From CAYRHJ01 sp964424105 (GTDB lineage: Bacteria; Planctomycetota; Phycisphaerae; UBA1845): a stretch of DNA of 64,000 nucleotides. A program made the translations under genes and the position numbers. Below the pieces are notes generated by a model. It was not told the DNA's origin, ran no database searches, and worked only from the letters and a program-made list of their open reading frames with translations. The stretch covers positions 91,323-155,322 of the forward strand of contig CAYRHJ010000014.1 in NCBI GenBank assembly GCA_964424105.1, read 5' to 3'. This document shows positions 9,739 to 18,002 of the stretch, in pieces; the first letter of the stretch is position 1, and every line of letters begins with the position of its first letter.

Positions 9739-10641
9739 TCAGAATCGCCAGGCGAAACCCACCCCCGTGAAAAAGTCGTCGGCCTGTTCGTTCAAGCCTA
9801 CACCGACGCGGGCATCGAGTTGAAAATCGTCGTGGACGAGAAAAGTGAACCCGCCGTTGAGCGAGTGGGCGGCGTCCTGCCCATCGGCAGCCGGATAGGT
9901 TCCGAAGTATTCGATGTAGGTGCCGAGGCGTTCGGTAAGGGAGGCGGCGAGTGAAAGGGAGGCCCCGGCTTGGACGAATCGGTGCGCGTCCTCGGTGGGG
10001 ACAGCCAGGTTGACGTTGCCGGCGATGGCGAGCCGGTCGGTCAAGTCGTAGGCCCATAGAAGCTTGATGCCCGGATCGACGTCACCGGACGAGGTGTTGA
10101 AGCTGCCGGACGGCACGCTGATTTCGCCGATGATGCCGAAATGCGGTTGCCAGCCATCCTGTTCCAGAAGTTTAAGTTTGAATCCCAGGATGACATCGTC
10201 AGCCCCCTGTTCGTGGTCCTCGACGGTGACGCGTCGGTTGACCCCGTTTCGCGTCCGGACCAGTTGATGATTCCAGTTGTAGCCGCTCCAGCCGACGCGA
10301 AGCTCGAAATTGTCGGCCAAGCCGATCCGGCCAAGCAACTCCGGGGCGGTGTGTGACCGGATGCGCTGGCCTCGTTCGCGGTCGTAGGTGAAGGTGTAGC
10401 CGGCTTCAAGCTGAAATCGACCGGGGGGCACGGCGTCGGTGCTTTCGGTGAAATCGGGCCGGTCGGTGACGAGCGGGCCTTGCCCGCCGGACGGCGGGGT
10501 TTCGGGCGGTTGGGCTTCGGACGGCGGGTCTTGAGCGGCAACATGGCCGGCGAAACTGCCAACAAGAATCGCGAGCAAGCGGGCGACGCGTTGCATAGTT
10601 GGTGTAGGGGCTGATGCGGCAGATCGGGATGGGGCGGTCAT
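9739..10641 (-). CDS. Outer-membrane beta-barrel protein, phenol MetA-pathway/transporter-like
   Basis: 300 aa from the ATG at 10641, chosen because AGGAG lies nine bases upstream; the frame extends 14 codons further without support. It has a signal peptide, a Pro-rich linker, then TDRPDFTESTDAVPPGRFQL, the hallmark opening of the 'putative MetA-pathway of phenol degradation' outer-membrane family. Amphipathic strands end in GVGFAWRF with a terminal Phe. The family is probably a channel; the phenol name is historical. An unusual 10-bp inverted repeat sits directly over the ribosome-binding site and upstream region (10653-10695), implying tight regulation. Confidence 0.75.
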   Translation of the reverse strand: MTAPSRSAASAPTPTMQRVARLLAILVGSFAGHVAAQDPPSEAQPPETPPSGGQGPLVTDRPDFTESTDAVPPGRFQLEAGYTFTYDRERGQRIRSHTAPELLGRIGLADNFELRVGWSGYNWNHQLVRTRNGVNRRVTVEDHEQGADDVILGFKLKLLEQDGWQPHFGIIGEISVPSGSFNTSSGDVDPGIKLLWAYDLTDRLAIAGNVNLAVPTEDAHRFVQAGASLSLAASLTERLGTYIEYFGTYPAADGQDAAHSLNGGFTFLVHDDFQLDARVGVGLNEQADDFFTGVGFAWRF

Positions 10642-10652
10642 CGGTTCGATCT

Positions 10653-10695
10653 CCTGTTTAGTGGACAGAACAATCATTAGCACGTACTAAACAGG
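10653..10695 (-). promoter_or_regulatory. Perfect 10-bp inverted repeat overlapping the RBS of the barrel gene
   Basis: Arms CCTGTTTAGT and ACTAAACAGG (10653-10662 and 10686-10695) are perfectly complementary and 23 bases apart. Inside the spacer, next to one arm, is a near-palindrome TTAGTACGTGCTAA (minus strand). The proximal arm runs into the AGGAG ribosome-binding site, so the RNA form could mask it; the DNA form could be an operator with repeated TTTAGTA half-sites. The symmetry is seen directly; the mechanism is inferred. Confidence 0.6.
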
Positions 10696-10937
10696 CCGAA
10701 TGGGTTTGTCAAGCTTCCATTCCGCGGCAGATCGTCTCCGTGCGAGCCTCGCCCGCTCGGCAACCGATCGACGCCGGTCAGCAACTTCCTATAACGCAGA
10801 CATGCGATTCTAATTCTACAAGGCTAGAATCCAAGTTTGCGAAAGTCCTCCCCCCCCCCTGCTGGGGCGGGCAGAATGAACGGGCGTCGCATCGGAAGCG
10901 GTTCGCTGTGCCACCCATCCGTTGGAATGGACAGGAA

Positions 10938-11106
10938 GACCGCTCGCTTCGCGCTCGCGGCTCGTGAAAGACTTGGTCGCGGGGTGGGTATTGTAGGGCG
11001 AGAAGACCGCTCCCTGACGGTCGCGGCTCTGTTAAGAGGCGGATGAAGATCGGCAGTGCGAACTGGCGCTCCAATCATCGACTCCCCCACCTCCAAAGGA
11101 GGTGGG
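10938..11106. repeat. Family A and B repeats
   Basis: Family A element at 10938-10965, a related CCCTGACGGTCGCGGCTC block near 11009, and a perfect family B hairpin at 11086-11106. The preceding stretch 10696-10937 shows no gene, only a C-run near 10850. Confidence 0.85.
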
Positions 11107-11115
11107 CCACCCGGC

Positions 11116-11210
11116 CGTGTTTCGAGTGAATCGTGTTTCGAGTGAATCGTGTTTCGAGCGAATCTTGTTTCGTGCGGATTTTTTTCGAGTGGATTGTGAT
11201 TCGAGTGTAC
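11116..11210 (+). repeat. Six tandem 15-16-bp units upstream of a lipoprotein gene
   Basis: Unit CGTGTTTCGAGTGAAT occurs at 11116, 11132, 11148, 11164 (more diverged), 11180 (15 bp) and 11195, decaying with distance. The array ends about 10 bases before the ribosome-binding site of the next gene, so copy number could alter promoter spacing. Confidence 0.8.
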
Positions 11211-11234
11211 CCCGACGCAGGAGGCATCGATTTC

Positions 11235-12002
11235 GTGCGGCATGGGACGCTTCTGTGCCCGGAGAGTGTACCGGTCAATGCGTGGCCTATCGTTTGCCGG
11301 TTGGTCTGCACGATCACGCTGAGCATGCTGTCGGGCTGCGAAGCGGAGGCTGATCGTTCGTTGCCGACTGTGACATCCGTGGCTGCGGATGATTCCATCA
11401 CCGATCAACCGCGAAGCGAACCATCAGCCCAACCGCTGCCCGGTCCCCGCGACAGCCTGCAATCCTTGCGACAAGCTCGCCTGGAAAGAAGATACTCCGA
11501 TTTGGGCGACTATCTAATGGCGGAGCAGTCCGACGAGGTGTTGGCCTTCGTTCGGGCAGCCGATCGCTTGACGGTTGCCGCAAACCTCCTGCGAAGACGG
11601 GCGGTCGAGCGCTGGGGATTGGCGGCTGCGGAGCTGTTGGACTATCGCGATGTTTCCCATATCCTGGGCGTGTTGTCGCGCGACGTGACGCTGACTTCGG
11701 AACGCATCGAAACCGATCGCGCATTCGTGAATTTCCAGTTGGCGGACCGCTTGCCGCTTCAAACCGCGGAGATGCGCCGTGTGAAGGGTCGATGGGTGCT
11801 GGTGTGCGATCCCGTCACCGGCGTGGCTGAGGAAATCGTCAAGTTGGCAGGTCTGCTTGAACAAGTCGCCGGGGAGATTTCCCAGGGCGAACGGTCTGCG
11901 GACGACGTGCGTAGCGATTTGAATCTGCGACAAACACCCATCGTGCGCCGCTTGACGCGATTGCTCGACGCCGGCAAGGATGGAGCACCGCACGACCCAT
12001 GA
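11235..12002 (+). CDS. Lipoprotein, unknown function
   Basis: 255 aa from the GTG at 11235, chosen because AGGAGG (11219-11224) lies ten bases upstream; the longer frame would translate the tandem repeat. A hydrophobic segment (CRLVCTITLSMLSGC) ends in lipobox LSGC. The mature part is helical and charged (SLQSLRQARLERRYSDLGDY), with a middle segment VNFQLADRLPLQTAEMRRVK resembling the beta strands of DUF-type 'SnoaL/lumazine-like' folds, but I do not recognise a family. Its stop overlaps the ygfZ start by four bases (ATGA), so the two are translationally coupled. Confidence 0.65.
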   Translation: MRHGTLLCPESVPVNAWPIVCRLVCTITLSMLSGCEAEADRSLPTVTSVAADDSITDQPRSEPSAQPLPGPRDSLQSLRQARLERRYSDLGDYLMAEQSDEVLAFVRAADRLTVAANLLRRRAVERWGLAAAELLDYRDVSHILGVLSRDVTLTSERIETDRAFVNFQLADRLPLQTAEMRRVKGRWVLVCDPVTGVAEEIVKLAGLLEQVAGEISQGERSADDVRSDLNLRQTPIVRRLTRLLDAGKDGAPHDP

Positions 12003-13126
12003 ATCCAGAGGCCACAACCTTGAATCCACTCATTCGCCCGTTGATGGCAAACGGAGCTGAAATCATGATCCGCGCGGGGCGATCCACGCCGGCTGTGAAC
12101 ACCGATTTGAAATCGGAATATGAAACCGCCAAGTCGGGAATCGGCATCCATGATCGCTCCTACCGAGGCCTGCTCGAGATTACGGGGGCTGACCGCATCT
12201 CCTGGCTGAACAACCTGCTGACCCAACAGGTTAAGACGTTGGAAGTCGGGCAAGGCTGCTATAGCTTCGCCGTGAACATCAAGGGACGCATTCTGTTCGA
12301 TCTTCAGGTGCTCGTGGGTGCGTCGTTCATCCGGTTGGACATCGACCGGCAATGGGTGAAGGCCGCGGTCGCACATTTCGAGAGATATATCATCACCGAG
12401 GACGTGCAAGTCGCGGACCGGACGGATGATTATGAACGGTTGTCACTTTGCGGACCGCGGGCGCAGGATTTTCTTGCCGGCATGGGGGCCGCCCACGTGG
12501 GCAACGCAGCCAAGCTGCAACATGGGGTCATGAATGCAGGCTTGGCCGAGGTGATTTTCTTTCGCGACGACTTCTGCGGCCCCTGGTCGATTCAATGGTT
12601 GGTGCGGACGTGTGATGGCGAAGCGGTCGCCGAATGGCTGGCAAGTCGACCGGAGCTGGCGCTCGTCGGATTGCGTGCCGTCGACGCGCTGCGAATCGAG
12701 GCAGGGATTCCGTGGCCAATGTCAGAAATCAACGATGAGGCCCTGCCGGCGGAGACGGGCCGATTCGCGGAGGCGGTCAGCACCAACAAGGGCTGCTACC
12801 TGGGGCAGGAGATCGTGGAGCGGATGCGCTCGCGGAAATCCGTGGCTCGATTGCTCGTTGGTTTGGAATTTGAAGGTCCGGGCGAATCGCCAACAACAAC
12901 GCCCGCGACCTCGCGACAACAGCACGCGGATTTGCCCCAACCCGGCGACGATCTGTGTCTAGACGGGCAAGCCGTCGGACGAGTGACCAGCGCTGGTGTG
13001 TCTCCGCGGACGGGTGGGCCTATCGGCCTGGGTTATGTTCGGGCCAACGTATTGGACGAAACCGCTGTTGCTGTCGTTTGCCGCACGGCTGGTGGCGAAT
13101 GGCCTTGCCGGATGAAGCGGATTTGA
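11999..13126 (+). CDS. ygfZ: Folate-binding protein YgfZ (GcvT-like), Fe-S cluster assembly/repair
   Basis: 375 aa. The N-terminal two thirds have the aminomethyltransferase fold (ITGADRISWLNNLLTQQVKT near residue 61). The family signature K-G-C-Y-x-G-Q-E occurs as NKGCYLGQEIVERM near 265, with the Cys that defines YgfZ. The protein uses tetrahydrofolate to maintain certain Fe-S enzymes. The first ATG overlaps the upstream stop; other ATGs follow at codons 16 and 23, the latter close to where homology begins, so the true start may be 12065. A Thr/Gln-rich insert (TTTPATSRQQHAD) lies near 300. Confidence 0.9.
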   Translation: MNPEATTLNPLIRPLMANGAEIMIRAGRSTPAVNTDLKSEYETAKSGIGIHDRSYRGLLEITGADRISWLNNLLTQQVKTLEVGQGCYSFAVNIKGRILFDLQVLVGASFIRLDIDRQWVKAAVAHFERYIITEDVQVADRTDDYERLSLCGPRAQDFLAGMGAAHVGNAAKLQHGVMNAGLAEVIFFRDDFCGPWSIQWLVRTCDGEAVAEWLASRPELALVGLRAVDALRIEAGIPWPMSEINDEALPAETGRFAEAVSTNKGCYLGQEIVERMRSRKSVARLLVGLEFEGPGESPTTTPATSRQQHADLPQPGDDLCLDGQAVGRVTSAGVSPRTGGPIGLGYVRANVLDETAVAVVCRTAGGEWPCRMKRI

Positions 13127-13336
13127 GTCCGTTGGTCTTGAACCGCGGGCCAAGAGTGTGAGCAAATCATTGTCTTGACGATAGCGATCAATTTGCGGTT
13201 TTATCTGCTGGCGCACATCGATTCTTAACCGGCGATTCACGCTGCGCTCATACGAAACGATCCATGACGCGGACAAATGCCATGCACAGAATGCGGGAAC
13301 TCCGCAGGCGATGGCTGGCAAGCGAGTCCCATAAGT

Positions 13337-13366
13337 AAAAAGAGGCCCGGCGGGGTGGACCGGGCC
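13337..13366 (-). terminator. Intrinsic terminator of the candidate sRNA
   Basis: 7-bp GC stem GGCCCGG/CCGGGCC (arms 13360-13366 and 13344-13350), nine-base loop, then TCTTTTT on the minus strand (T-run opposite 13337-13341). Confidence 0.8.
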
Positions 13367-13477
13367 TTGGGGGAACCGACCCATGGGGGATGGGTCGGTG
13401 AGTGGGTACTATTGAAAAGAGAATCAGGTATTTAAGGGCGGTTCGACTTCGGCGTTACCCCCGCATGAACCTTAACC
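13337..13477 (-). ncRNA. Candidate small RNA with C-rich hairpin loops
   Basis: A promoter-like pair, about 140 bases of structured sequence and an intrinsic terminator are in register on the minus strand, with no usable reading frame (an ATG is followed by a stop after two codons). In transcript order there is a weak stem closed by GGTTC/GAACC; a perfect 9-bp stem CCGACCCAT/ATGGGTCGG (13376-13398) with a CCCCC loop; then the terminator stem GGCCCGG/CCGGGCC with loop TCCACCCCG. C-rich single-stranded loops are typical of sRNAs that pair with ribosome-binding sites. I cannot match it to a known RNA family. Confidence 0.6.
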
Positions 13478-13483
13478 ACTCCA

Positions 13484-13512
13484 ATTCTGGTCCGAATTCC
13501 TCAAAGTGTCAA
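13484..13512 (-). promoter_or_regulatory. Sigma70-like promoter of the candidate sRNA
   Basis: Minus strand TTGACA (13507-13512), 17-base spacer, CAGAAT (13484-13489). The -35 is perfect and the -10 matches 4 of 6. Transcription would start near 13477. Confidence 0.6.
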
Positions 13513-14081
13513 GCCAAATCTCAATAACTTAGCCGACGTCGATTTCGTTGCAACTTGACGGGAACCAGCGGGAAACCCGGTCGGTCGCGGTTCGGCATGC
13601 CTGTAATGTAACGTAATTTTATTATTAAGCAATGGTTACGATATATGCCTCCATAAAGCCTTGATGTATTATTTGCGATAAAACAAATGTTGTCCGATGA
13701 ATATATTCTTACGGAGCTGGGCAAACGGATGAATTCCTGGGAATGTACGGTGGATTTGAGACTTTTTGAATGCGTTGGAGCATGTGCTTTTCCAGCGCGT
13801 GCCGCGTGCCGCGTGCCACGAGCCGCAAATGAAGCCGTCGTTGGCCTGCAAGTTCGAGTTTCGTATGTGACCGCCCGGACCCAGCCGACGAGGCGTGGCA
13901 TGAGGGCGGTGCTTCCTACGTAATTTGCGGAAAAACCGACTTGGCGGGCATTAGGGAGTCGATCGATTGGATCGCGTCAAGTCCGGGGCAGCGAATCGAG
14001 CCTGGTCGAGGCTGATGCGGGGAAGAAGGTAGATTCGGGGCGGTTTTGCGTGTTTTTCCAGATACAATTGTTCGCGAGTAT
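13513..14081. other. Noncoding stretch with an AT-rich island
   Basis: No convincing gene. Bases ~13600-13720 are far more AT-rich than anything else here (TAATTTTATTATTAAGCAAT). A 7-bp unit GCGTGCC is repeated three times near 13797. Frames on both strands exist (126 and 78 codons) but have unnatural composition. Confidence 0.55.
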
Positions 14082-14111
14082 TTGCGATGGGCCTTAGAAT
14101 CGCGATATAAT
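14082..14111 (+). promoter_or_regulatory. Probable promoter of the STN-like gene
   Basis: TTGCGA (14082-14087), 18-base spacer, perfect TATAAT (14106-14111), about 100 bases before the start of the next gene. Confidence 0.55.
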
Positions 14112-14214
14112 ATAGGATGTGGTGGACCGGGAGGCCTAGCTGCCGGCGTGGGGCAGGGAATTGCGGGTCCGAAACAATCCTACGGCTTTCCAGTTTGTAT
14201 AGGAGGTCGCTCCG

Positions 14215-15033
14215 ATGAAGCGTATGTCACAGATGTTGGTGCCGGCGATGGCGATGTCTGCTTTACCGGCCATGGGTCAGTCGGGCGATCGCGGTTTGTT
14301 GTCCGACATGTCCACTCGTTCGGGGCGTATGACGTCGAAACGAACGCTGACGCCGGTTCGGGAGTTGTTGCAGAAGAAGGTCGATCGGGTGGAGTGGTTT
14401 GAGCAGCCGTTCAGCGACGTGATCGATTGGCTTCGGGCGCAGAGTTCGGAGGGAGAGTCTGTCAACGTCATCGCCAAGTGGAAGGCGCTGAACGTGGAGA
14501 GTGTGGATTTCGATTCTCCGGTGACGCTCAACATGTCGGACACGTCAGTGAAGGAGGTATTGGACGAGGTTCTGGATCAACTGACGGATATCGATCCGTT
14601 GACGTACGTGGGGATGGGTAATCGGCTCAAGATTTCCACGAAGTCCGATTTCGATCAGAAGCTGTATACGCGGGTGTACGACATCGCCGACGTGTTGCTG
14701 AAGGTTCGAAATTTCACTGGTTCGCCGCAAATTGATTTGCAGCAACAGCAGCAGGGCGGCGGCGGAGGCGGCGGTTCCGGCGGGCAGGTGCAGGTGCAGT
14801 CCATATTCGGCGGATCCGGCGGCGGCGGTGAAGACGAGCAAGAAGACGACGACGATGAGGAGGAAGAGCGGGCTGAGGAGATCATCGCGTTCATCGAGGC
14901 GGTGGTGGAGCCGGACATCTGGGTGACCAACGGCGGGTTGAGCAGCATGCGGATTTTCAACAAGCTGCTCATCGTTCGCAGCACGTTGACGGTCCATGAA
15001 ATGTTGGGCGGTCCGTTTCATTTTGATGAATAG
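14215..15033 (+). CDS. Exported STN-like (secretin N-terminal-like) protein
   Basis: ATG 14215 has AGGAGG (14201-14206) eight bases upstream and a short signal-like N-terminus ending ALPAMGQ. Residues ~60-125 (EQPFSDVIDWLRAQ to VKEVLDEVLDQL) have the pattern of an STN/secretin short N domain: a strand, a helix, NMSDTSVKEVL. Then come LKISTKSDFDQKLYTRVYDI, a low-complexity linker (Gln run, Gly run, then an acidic run of about 20 Asp/Glu), and a second alpha-beta segment ending LLIVRSTLTVHEMLGG, as in secretin-type N1 modules. There is no secretin channel domain. It probably works at the envelope; the partner is unknown. It stands alone with its own promoter. Confidence 0.65.
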   Translation: MKRMSQMLVPAMAMSALPAMGQSGDRGLLSDMSTRSGRMTSKRTLTPVRELLQKKVDRVEWFEQPFSDVIDWLRAQSSEGESVNVIAKWKALNVESVDFDSPVTLNMSDTSVKEVLDEVLDQLTDIDPLTYVGMGNRLKISTKSDFDQKLYTRVYDIADVLLKVRNFTGSPQIDLQQQQQGGGGGGGSGGQVQVQSIFGGSGGGGEDEQEDDDDEEEERAEEIIAFIEAVVEPDIWVTNGGLSSMRIFNKLLIVRSTLTVHEMLGGPFHFDE

Positions 15034-15199
15034 GGCGCCGGTGTTTTTCCGCGGGACGCCGGGCGACGACGACTCGGATAGATTTCAACGACCCGTCGGC
15101 TTATGAAGTCGGCGGGTCGTTTGCTGTATATTGGTGGCGTCACATTTTGCGGGTCGCGAATGGGACGGGCGCGGGGCGGAGTTGCGTGCGATCCGCGGG

Positions 15200-15455
15200 G
15201 ACCGCTCGCTTTGCGCTCGCGGCTCGTGAAGAGGCGGACGAAGATCGGCAGTACGAACTGGCGCTGTAGTCATCGACTCCCCCACCTCCAAAGGAGGTGG
15301 GCCACCCGGCCGCTTACAAGGCGCGCGACATTTGGGCACGCGCTATGGTCATCGGCTCCCCCACCTCCAAAGGAGGTGGGCCACCCGTGCTGGATTCCGG
15401 CTTGCGCCGGAATGACGGAACGCGGGGGACCGCGCGCATTGCGCTCGCGGCTCGT
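15200..15455. repeat. Families A, B and C
   Basis: Family A at 15200-15227 and, diverged, 15428-15455. Perfect family B hairpins lie at 15281-15301 and 15360-15380. Family C (GGATTCCGGCTTGCGCCGGA then ATGACGG, an imperfect palindrome) is at about 15391-15419. The rest of 15034-15473 has no gene. Confidence 0.85.
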
Positions 15456-15473
15456 GAAGAGGCAAATAACTAC

Positions 15474-15584
15474 GCTAGCGAACCAACCAGACGATCGAAG
15501 TTAGCGAACCAACCAGACGATCGAAGTTAGCGAACCAACCAAGCGATCGAAGCTAGCGAGCCAACCAAGCGGCCGAAGCTAGCG
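15474..15584. repeat. 26-bp tandem repeat, 4.3 copies
   Basis: Units start at 15474, 15500, 15526 and 15552, with seven bases of a fifth. Core GCTAGCGAACCAACCA; copies differ by 1-4 bases. The 3' end of the truncated kinase frame runs into the last copy. Confidence 0.85.
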
Positions 15585-16223
15585 ATTCATTCCAAGGTTA
15601 TCCGCTTTGGCCTGCCACTCCGATATTTTGTCGGGCATGGGCCAAGCTTGGTACAAGCGGAGCAGGCGGTCATCGATGTTCAGGCGTTGCTTGTCACAAT
15701 GCTCGGTGATGGGCAGGCCCCGCACGTATTCCATGACCATGTAGGGTCGGCCATCGTCCAATCTTCCGCCGTCGAAAACTTTGGCGACGTTGGGATGATC
15801 GAGCAGGGCGAGCACTTGCCGCTCGTCCTCGAATCGGGCGATGAACTCCGGGGAATCCCAAAAACGTCTGATGACTTTCAGGGCGACGTGTCGCCGAACG
15901 GGCTCGGTTTGTTCGGCCAGGTAAACTTCTCCGAACCCGCCCTGGCCGAGGCGACTGCGAATGTGGTAGGAGCCAATTACCTGGTTGGGAGCGAGCGGGT
16001 CGAGGGCGATTGTTGTTTCTAATGTTGATTGGCGGTGGTCGTGTTCGACTGCTCGAAGCGCTTCGAGACGTTGCTCCAGTTCCGGTGCCAAATCGGGATG
16101 GGCGTCGATGACCTGGCGGTCGGAAAGTATTTCGCCTCTTTGCCGGCGGCGCATGGTTTCGCTGACGACGTCGTTCAGACGCGCGGGGCGGTCTTTATGG
16201 GGTGGTTGTTTGGGCGAATCCAT
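15579..16223 (-). pseudogene. Ser/Thr protein kinase truncated before the catalytic loop
   Basis: The frame opens with the N-terminal region typical of planctomycete kinases, then a proper N-lobe: Gly-rich loop GQGGFGEVYLAEQ (93-105), ATP-binding Lys116 in HVALKVIRR, helix-C Glu135 and hinge YMVMEYVRGLPITEHCDKQR (161-180). The expected HRDLKPxN loop, DFG motif and whole C-lobe are missing: after residue ~190 the sequence changes to YQAWPMPDKISEWQAK and stops at 214 in a tandem repeat. It cannot be an active kinase. The junction with unrelated sequence and repeats points to a deletion or rearrangement. No sigma factor gene, the usual neighbour, is seen. Confidence 0.8.
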
Positions 16224-16336
16224 ATTGTGTTTCCGCTTTCGCGATTATGAAGGAATTCGCGGCACGATTTCGACGTTTGCTTCCGTTTCCAGCGTGGCCC
16301 TTGCGGTCGTGGTCCCAATGGGGGACTGGGACAGCT

Positions 16337-17122
16337 CTATTGCGAATCCGCCGGTTGACTTCCGCCGACCGGTGCGTTTTTCCATTTGCGCAGAATCACT
16401 TCGAAATGAAGCTCGGTATAGTCGGTTGGCACACGAATCGTATTTCCCTGGATGGTATAGCCTTCGGGATAGTCACCGCAGGGGGGCTGGGTTGGCCGGA
16501 TGATGATCTCCGCGGCCGGTGTCGAATTCGGCTGTTGGTCTTGCTTGCTTGAAAACTCGCCATCGCCGACAACCACTTCAGCCCCTTCGGTAACGACTTT
16601 GAGGTGTCGGCCTTCGGAATTCAGGAGATGGGTTTTGTTTGGATCGGGATTGATTTCAAAACGATAGCGAGGTTCGCAGGGTGGCGAAAGTTTGGAGTGG
16701 CGAATGCTGATCCGCATGATGCGGGCCTCTTTGTCGCGGTCGGCCATTCCTTCCATGTTCTCGATGGTGCACTCCATGACCATGTGGCCATCGCTGTTGC
16801 GTCCAATACGACTGGACCAGTTCTCCAGTCTTGTGAAAAGGTCGTCAGGAAGTTTGTCCGCGGGCAAGAATGTTGGGAAAGGAATGCAGGTACTTTGTGG
16901 TGGCGGTAGCTTAATGAGAGCGTTGACCTTGGCGATTCTGGCGAAATGGCCGCAATTCTCGCATTTGTCTTGAACTTGCTGGCAATCAGCGCCGGCCGGC
17001 GGGCAGCCCGGCGTGCAGCAGACCTGTTCATCATGCTGAGTCGCAGCGGCCGGTTGACCGTTTGTGAAGAGTGGGGCGATGAACAGGATCGCGATTTTCA
17101 ATTCGATGTTATTTGTTCTCAT
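16337..17122 (-). CDS. Secreted hypothetical protein, Cys-rich N-terminus
   Basis: 261 aa. ATG at 17122 has AAGGAG eight bases upstream. A signal peptide (KIAILFIAPLFTNG) is followed by a Cys cluster (CCTPGCPPAGADCQQVQDKC) that may form disulfides or bind metal. The rest is beta-rich with no family I know; RYRFEINPDPNKTHLLNSEG is typical of the style. It lies upstream of the kinase fragment on the same strand, 113 bases apart. Confidence 0.6.
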   Translation of the reverse strand: MRTNNIELKIAILFIAPLFTNGQPAAATQHDEQVCCTPGCPPAGADCQQVQDKCENCGHFARIAKVNALIKLPPPQSTCIPFPTFLPADKLPDDLFTRLENWSSRIGRNSDGHMVMECTIENMEGMADRDKEARIMRISIRHSKLSPPCEPRYRFEINPDPNKTHLLNSEGRHLKVVTEGAEVVVGDGEFSSKQDQQPNSTPAAEIIIRPTQPPCGDYPEGYTIQGNTIRVPTDYTELHFEVILRKWKNAPVGGSQPADSQ

Positions 17123-17261
17123 GTAGAATTCTCCTTATGACGCAAGTGGATGCGATGTAACGTATTATTACTCGGGACCTGTCAGTGCGAATATCGCGTT
17201 TCGGTTTACTACTCGGAGCATGAACCATGAAACATCCAGCAATGGGCCACGCCCGCCTACG

Positions 17262-17454
17262 CGCTGGATTCCGGCATGCGCCGGAATGACGGATGTGGCT
17301 GGTCGCGGGGCGGGGGACCGCTCGCTTCGCGCTCGCGGCTCGTGAATGGGGAAACTGCGGGCATGACGGGGAACGTGAGTCATCGGCTCCCCCACCTCCA
17401 AAGGAGGTGGGCCACCCGTCGTGGGGGACCGCTCGCTTCGCGCTCGCGGCTCGT
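17262..17454. repeat. Families A, B and C
   Basis: Family C at ~17264-17293, family A at 17316-17343 and 17427-17454, perfect family B hairpin at 17391-17411. The phrase linking A to B (GGGCATGACGGGGAACGTGA) is shared with the cluster at 20.4 kb, so whole A-B cassettes have been copied. Confidence 0.85.
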
Positions 17455-17564
17455 ACAAACTTGATCGCGGCTCTGAAATTGTCAGGCGTTCTCATATGGG
17501 GCGTCCGCGGAATCCGGGCAAACGCTCGACATTCTTCGCCGTTCCCATCGGTTCGATGGGCAGA

Positions 17565-17945
17565 CTAACCGATCGCTGCGTCGGAGTGGATGGCGGGGTC
17601 CAATGAGCGCAGGTATTTGAAATCGAAGATGCCGGTATTGTGGCCATCGGACCAGTAAAGCTGCAAGGCGTAGTTTCCGACGAGTTGGGCGTTGATGCAG
17701 GCCAACTCGGTCGGGGCTGACTTGAGGATGGGGAGCAGTTGGGTCGATCGCGTCTCCCGATCCGTGCGACAGGTTGCACAAGGACAGTTCTTCCGCAGCC
17801 AAGCCAGCGGGTAGACCACTTCGTAGCCGTCTCGCCATTTGATCAGCAGTTTATGTTCTTTGCGAACCAGTTTCAAATCCAGGGGGGTCACCTGGTCGGG
17901 GGTGTAGTCGGACGCGTGGGCGGCTGATATGGGATCATGGGCCAT
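17565..17945 (-). CDS. DUF971 protein (gamma-butyrobetaine hydroxylase N-terminal-like)
   Basis: 126 aa from ATG 17945 (MAHDPISA); a TTG four codons earlier is less likely. The segment LKLVRKEHKLLIKWRDG, then YPLAWLRKNCPCATC and LQLYWSDGHNTGIFDFKYLR, is the DUF971/GBBH-like N-terminal fold with its zinc-type Cys residues (C-P-C-x2-C plus a downstream His). In bacteria such stand-alone proteins are linked to Fe-S or ApbC/Mrp functions; no such gene is adjacent here. It ends 58 bases from topoisomerase VI A on the same strand, so it may be co-transcribed with it. Confidence 0.85.
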   Translation of the reverse strand: MAHDPISAAHASDYTPDQVTPLDLKLVRKEHKLLIKWRDGYEVVYPLAWLRKNCPCATCRTDRETRSTQLLPILKSAPTELACINAQLVGNYALQLYWSDGHNTGIFDFKYLRSLDPAIHSDAAIG

Positions 17946-18002
17946 GATTGGAAACAACTCGATTCATGTTTGCCAGCCTTGCGGATGGCGTGACGATGCA
18001 CT

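Noticed and set aside
13521..13901. 126-codon minus-strand frame upstream of the sRNA
   Set aside because: Composition unlike protein and interrupted by the GCGTGCC tandem; not supported as a gene.
15281..15380. Regularly spaced repeats considered as a CRISPR array
   Set aside because: Repeats are hairpins with irregular spacing, shared flanks and no unique spacers; no cas genes in the window.
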